A stretch of 64,000 nucleotides of DNA from Martelella mediterranea (GTDB taxonomy: Bacteria > Pseudomonadota > Alphaproteobacteria > Rhizobiales > Rhizobiaceae): the NCBI GenBank assembly GCA_003001975.1, contig PVUG01000012.1:95951-159950 (forward strand), read 5' to 3'. The position numbers and the translations under genes are program-made. The notes under the pieces were generated by a model. That model was not told where the DNA came from. It saw only the letters and a program-made list of their open reading frames with translations, and searched no databases. Below, one piece after another: positions 63,691 through 64,000 of the stretch (position 1 is its first letter; each line of letters starts with the position of its first letter).

Positions 63691-64000
63691 TCAACTCTGT
63701 TGGATGATTTGATCTCTGAACCTTGCATTGAGGGTTACGACGATTTTTCGCATGACTGCGGCGATAGCAATGATTGGCTTTTTGCCGGCTTCGACAAGGC
63801 GTTTATAGAAGATGGCGAACTCGCCTCTTCCACAGGCTGCCTGCATGGCCGGCATGAACAGGATGGTTCGCATGACCGGTCTTCCGCCGCGCATTCTCCG
63901 GTAGCCGATTTTATTGCCGCTCTCGTTTGGATGAGGTGCCAGGCCGGCCAGTGCCGCTGCTTTCTTTCGATCCAGCGTCCCGAGCTCGGGCATTGTGGCA
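63691..64000 (-). CDS. IS110-family transposase, C-terminal part
   Basis: About 103 residues of a transposase that enters from the right edge. ELGTLDRKKAAALAGLAPHPNESGNKIGYRRMRGGRPVMRTILFMPAMQAACGRG and KRLVEAGKKPIIAIAAVMRKIVVTLNAR are typical of the C-terminal Transposase_20 domain of IS110/IS1111 elements, whose serine-type active site uses a conserved Ser in the GRP region. The catalytic N-terminal RuvC-like part lies outside the window. The Met at 63993 is internal, not a start. Confidence 0.9.
   Translation of the reverse strand, partial: ATMPELGTLDRKKAAALAGLAPHPNESGNKIGYRRMRGGRPVMRTILFMPAMQAACGRGEFAIFYKRLVEAGKKPIIAIAAVMRKIVVTLNARFRDQIIQQS
63691..64000 (-). mobile_element. IS110-family insertion sequence (partial)
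   Basis: Only the transposase 3' end is visible. The element's left end must lie between the hutC stop (63555) and 63691, but IS110 elements lack clear terminal inverted repeats, so the boundary is not assigned. Confidence 0.7.

Overview
The window is GC-rich, densely coded chromosomal DNA from an alphaproteobacterium, most likely an order Rhizobiales member (Rhizobiaceae or a marine relative such as Martelella or Hoeflea; the genus is a guess). The evidence is the chpT, ctrA and sciP cell-cycle genes with eipA beside chpT, an rpoH of the alphaproteobacterial type, HutF/HutG histidine degradation, ugp and NitT/TauT-type ABC transporters, and short rhizobial-style palindromic repeats. Housekeeping genes (purA, rpoH, dnaN, pyrF, gshB, ctrA) argue for the main chromosome.

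Layout. 1-530: start of a GH32 glycosidase cut by the left edge. 754-8756: a probable catabolic locus for a small nitrogen compound. It has a leftward operon (periplasmic binding protein, ABC ATPase, permease, cytosine-deaminase-like amidohydrolase, FAD oxidase, flavodoxin-like oxidoreductase), a divergent LysR regulator and a creatininase-family amidohydrolase. 8883-18404: EamA exporter, purA, an acidic membrane protein, a SagB-like nitroreductase, rpoH, RluD and TrmH RNA-modifying enzymes, and eipA. 18605-24061: the chpT...ctrA...sciP cell-cycle block, with a secretion adaptor/outer-membrane-factor pair between chpT and ctrA and a FliJ-like protein beside ctrA. 24256-27678: an ExoY-type sugar transferase, an AT-rich gap, tRNA-Gly(GCC) and a sugar-isomerase-like protein. 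27802-33239: a proteostasis-flavoured group (ProXp-ala-like deacylase, CnoX-like thioredoxin, LON-domain protein, UPF0434) and then a membrane-anchored biotinyl-fold protein coupled to a trypsin-fold protein that lacks catalytic His and Asp. 33380-39200: MATE pump, small membrane proteins, a DUF2793 phage-type protein, comM and gshB. 39277-45954: ugpBAEC plus an exonuclease/phosphatase-fold protein lying between gshB and yraN-rsmI. 46198-51629: dnaN, pyrF, an NDUFA9-like protein, a 49-aa secreted protein, trmO, bfd-bfr and rppH. 51707-63555: the histidine-utilisation (hut) locus. 63691-64000: edge of an IS110-type insertion sequence.

How the genes work together. The hut enzymes form a complete route from histidine to glutamate plus formate (HutH, HutU, HutI, HutF, HutG). 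An ABC transporter and the HutC repressor are in the same cluster, and two palindromes with the same GT-N-TA-N-AC core lie in front of hutF/hutI and in front of the transporter. A class D beta-lactamase gene sits inside this locus. Near-consensus CtrA boxes lie in front of chpT (between it and eipA), between ctrA and the FliJ-like gene, and in front of sciP, and the ctrA upstream region is rich in GANTC (CcrM) sites, so the cell-cycle block looks self-regulating. The most novel-looking items are the inactive trypsin-like protein with its membrane partner, the adaptor/outer-membrane-factor pair inside the CtrA block, the uncharacterised catabolic operon at the left, and the beta-lactamase in the hut locus.
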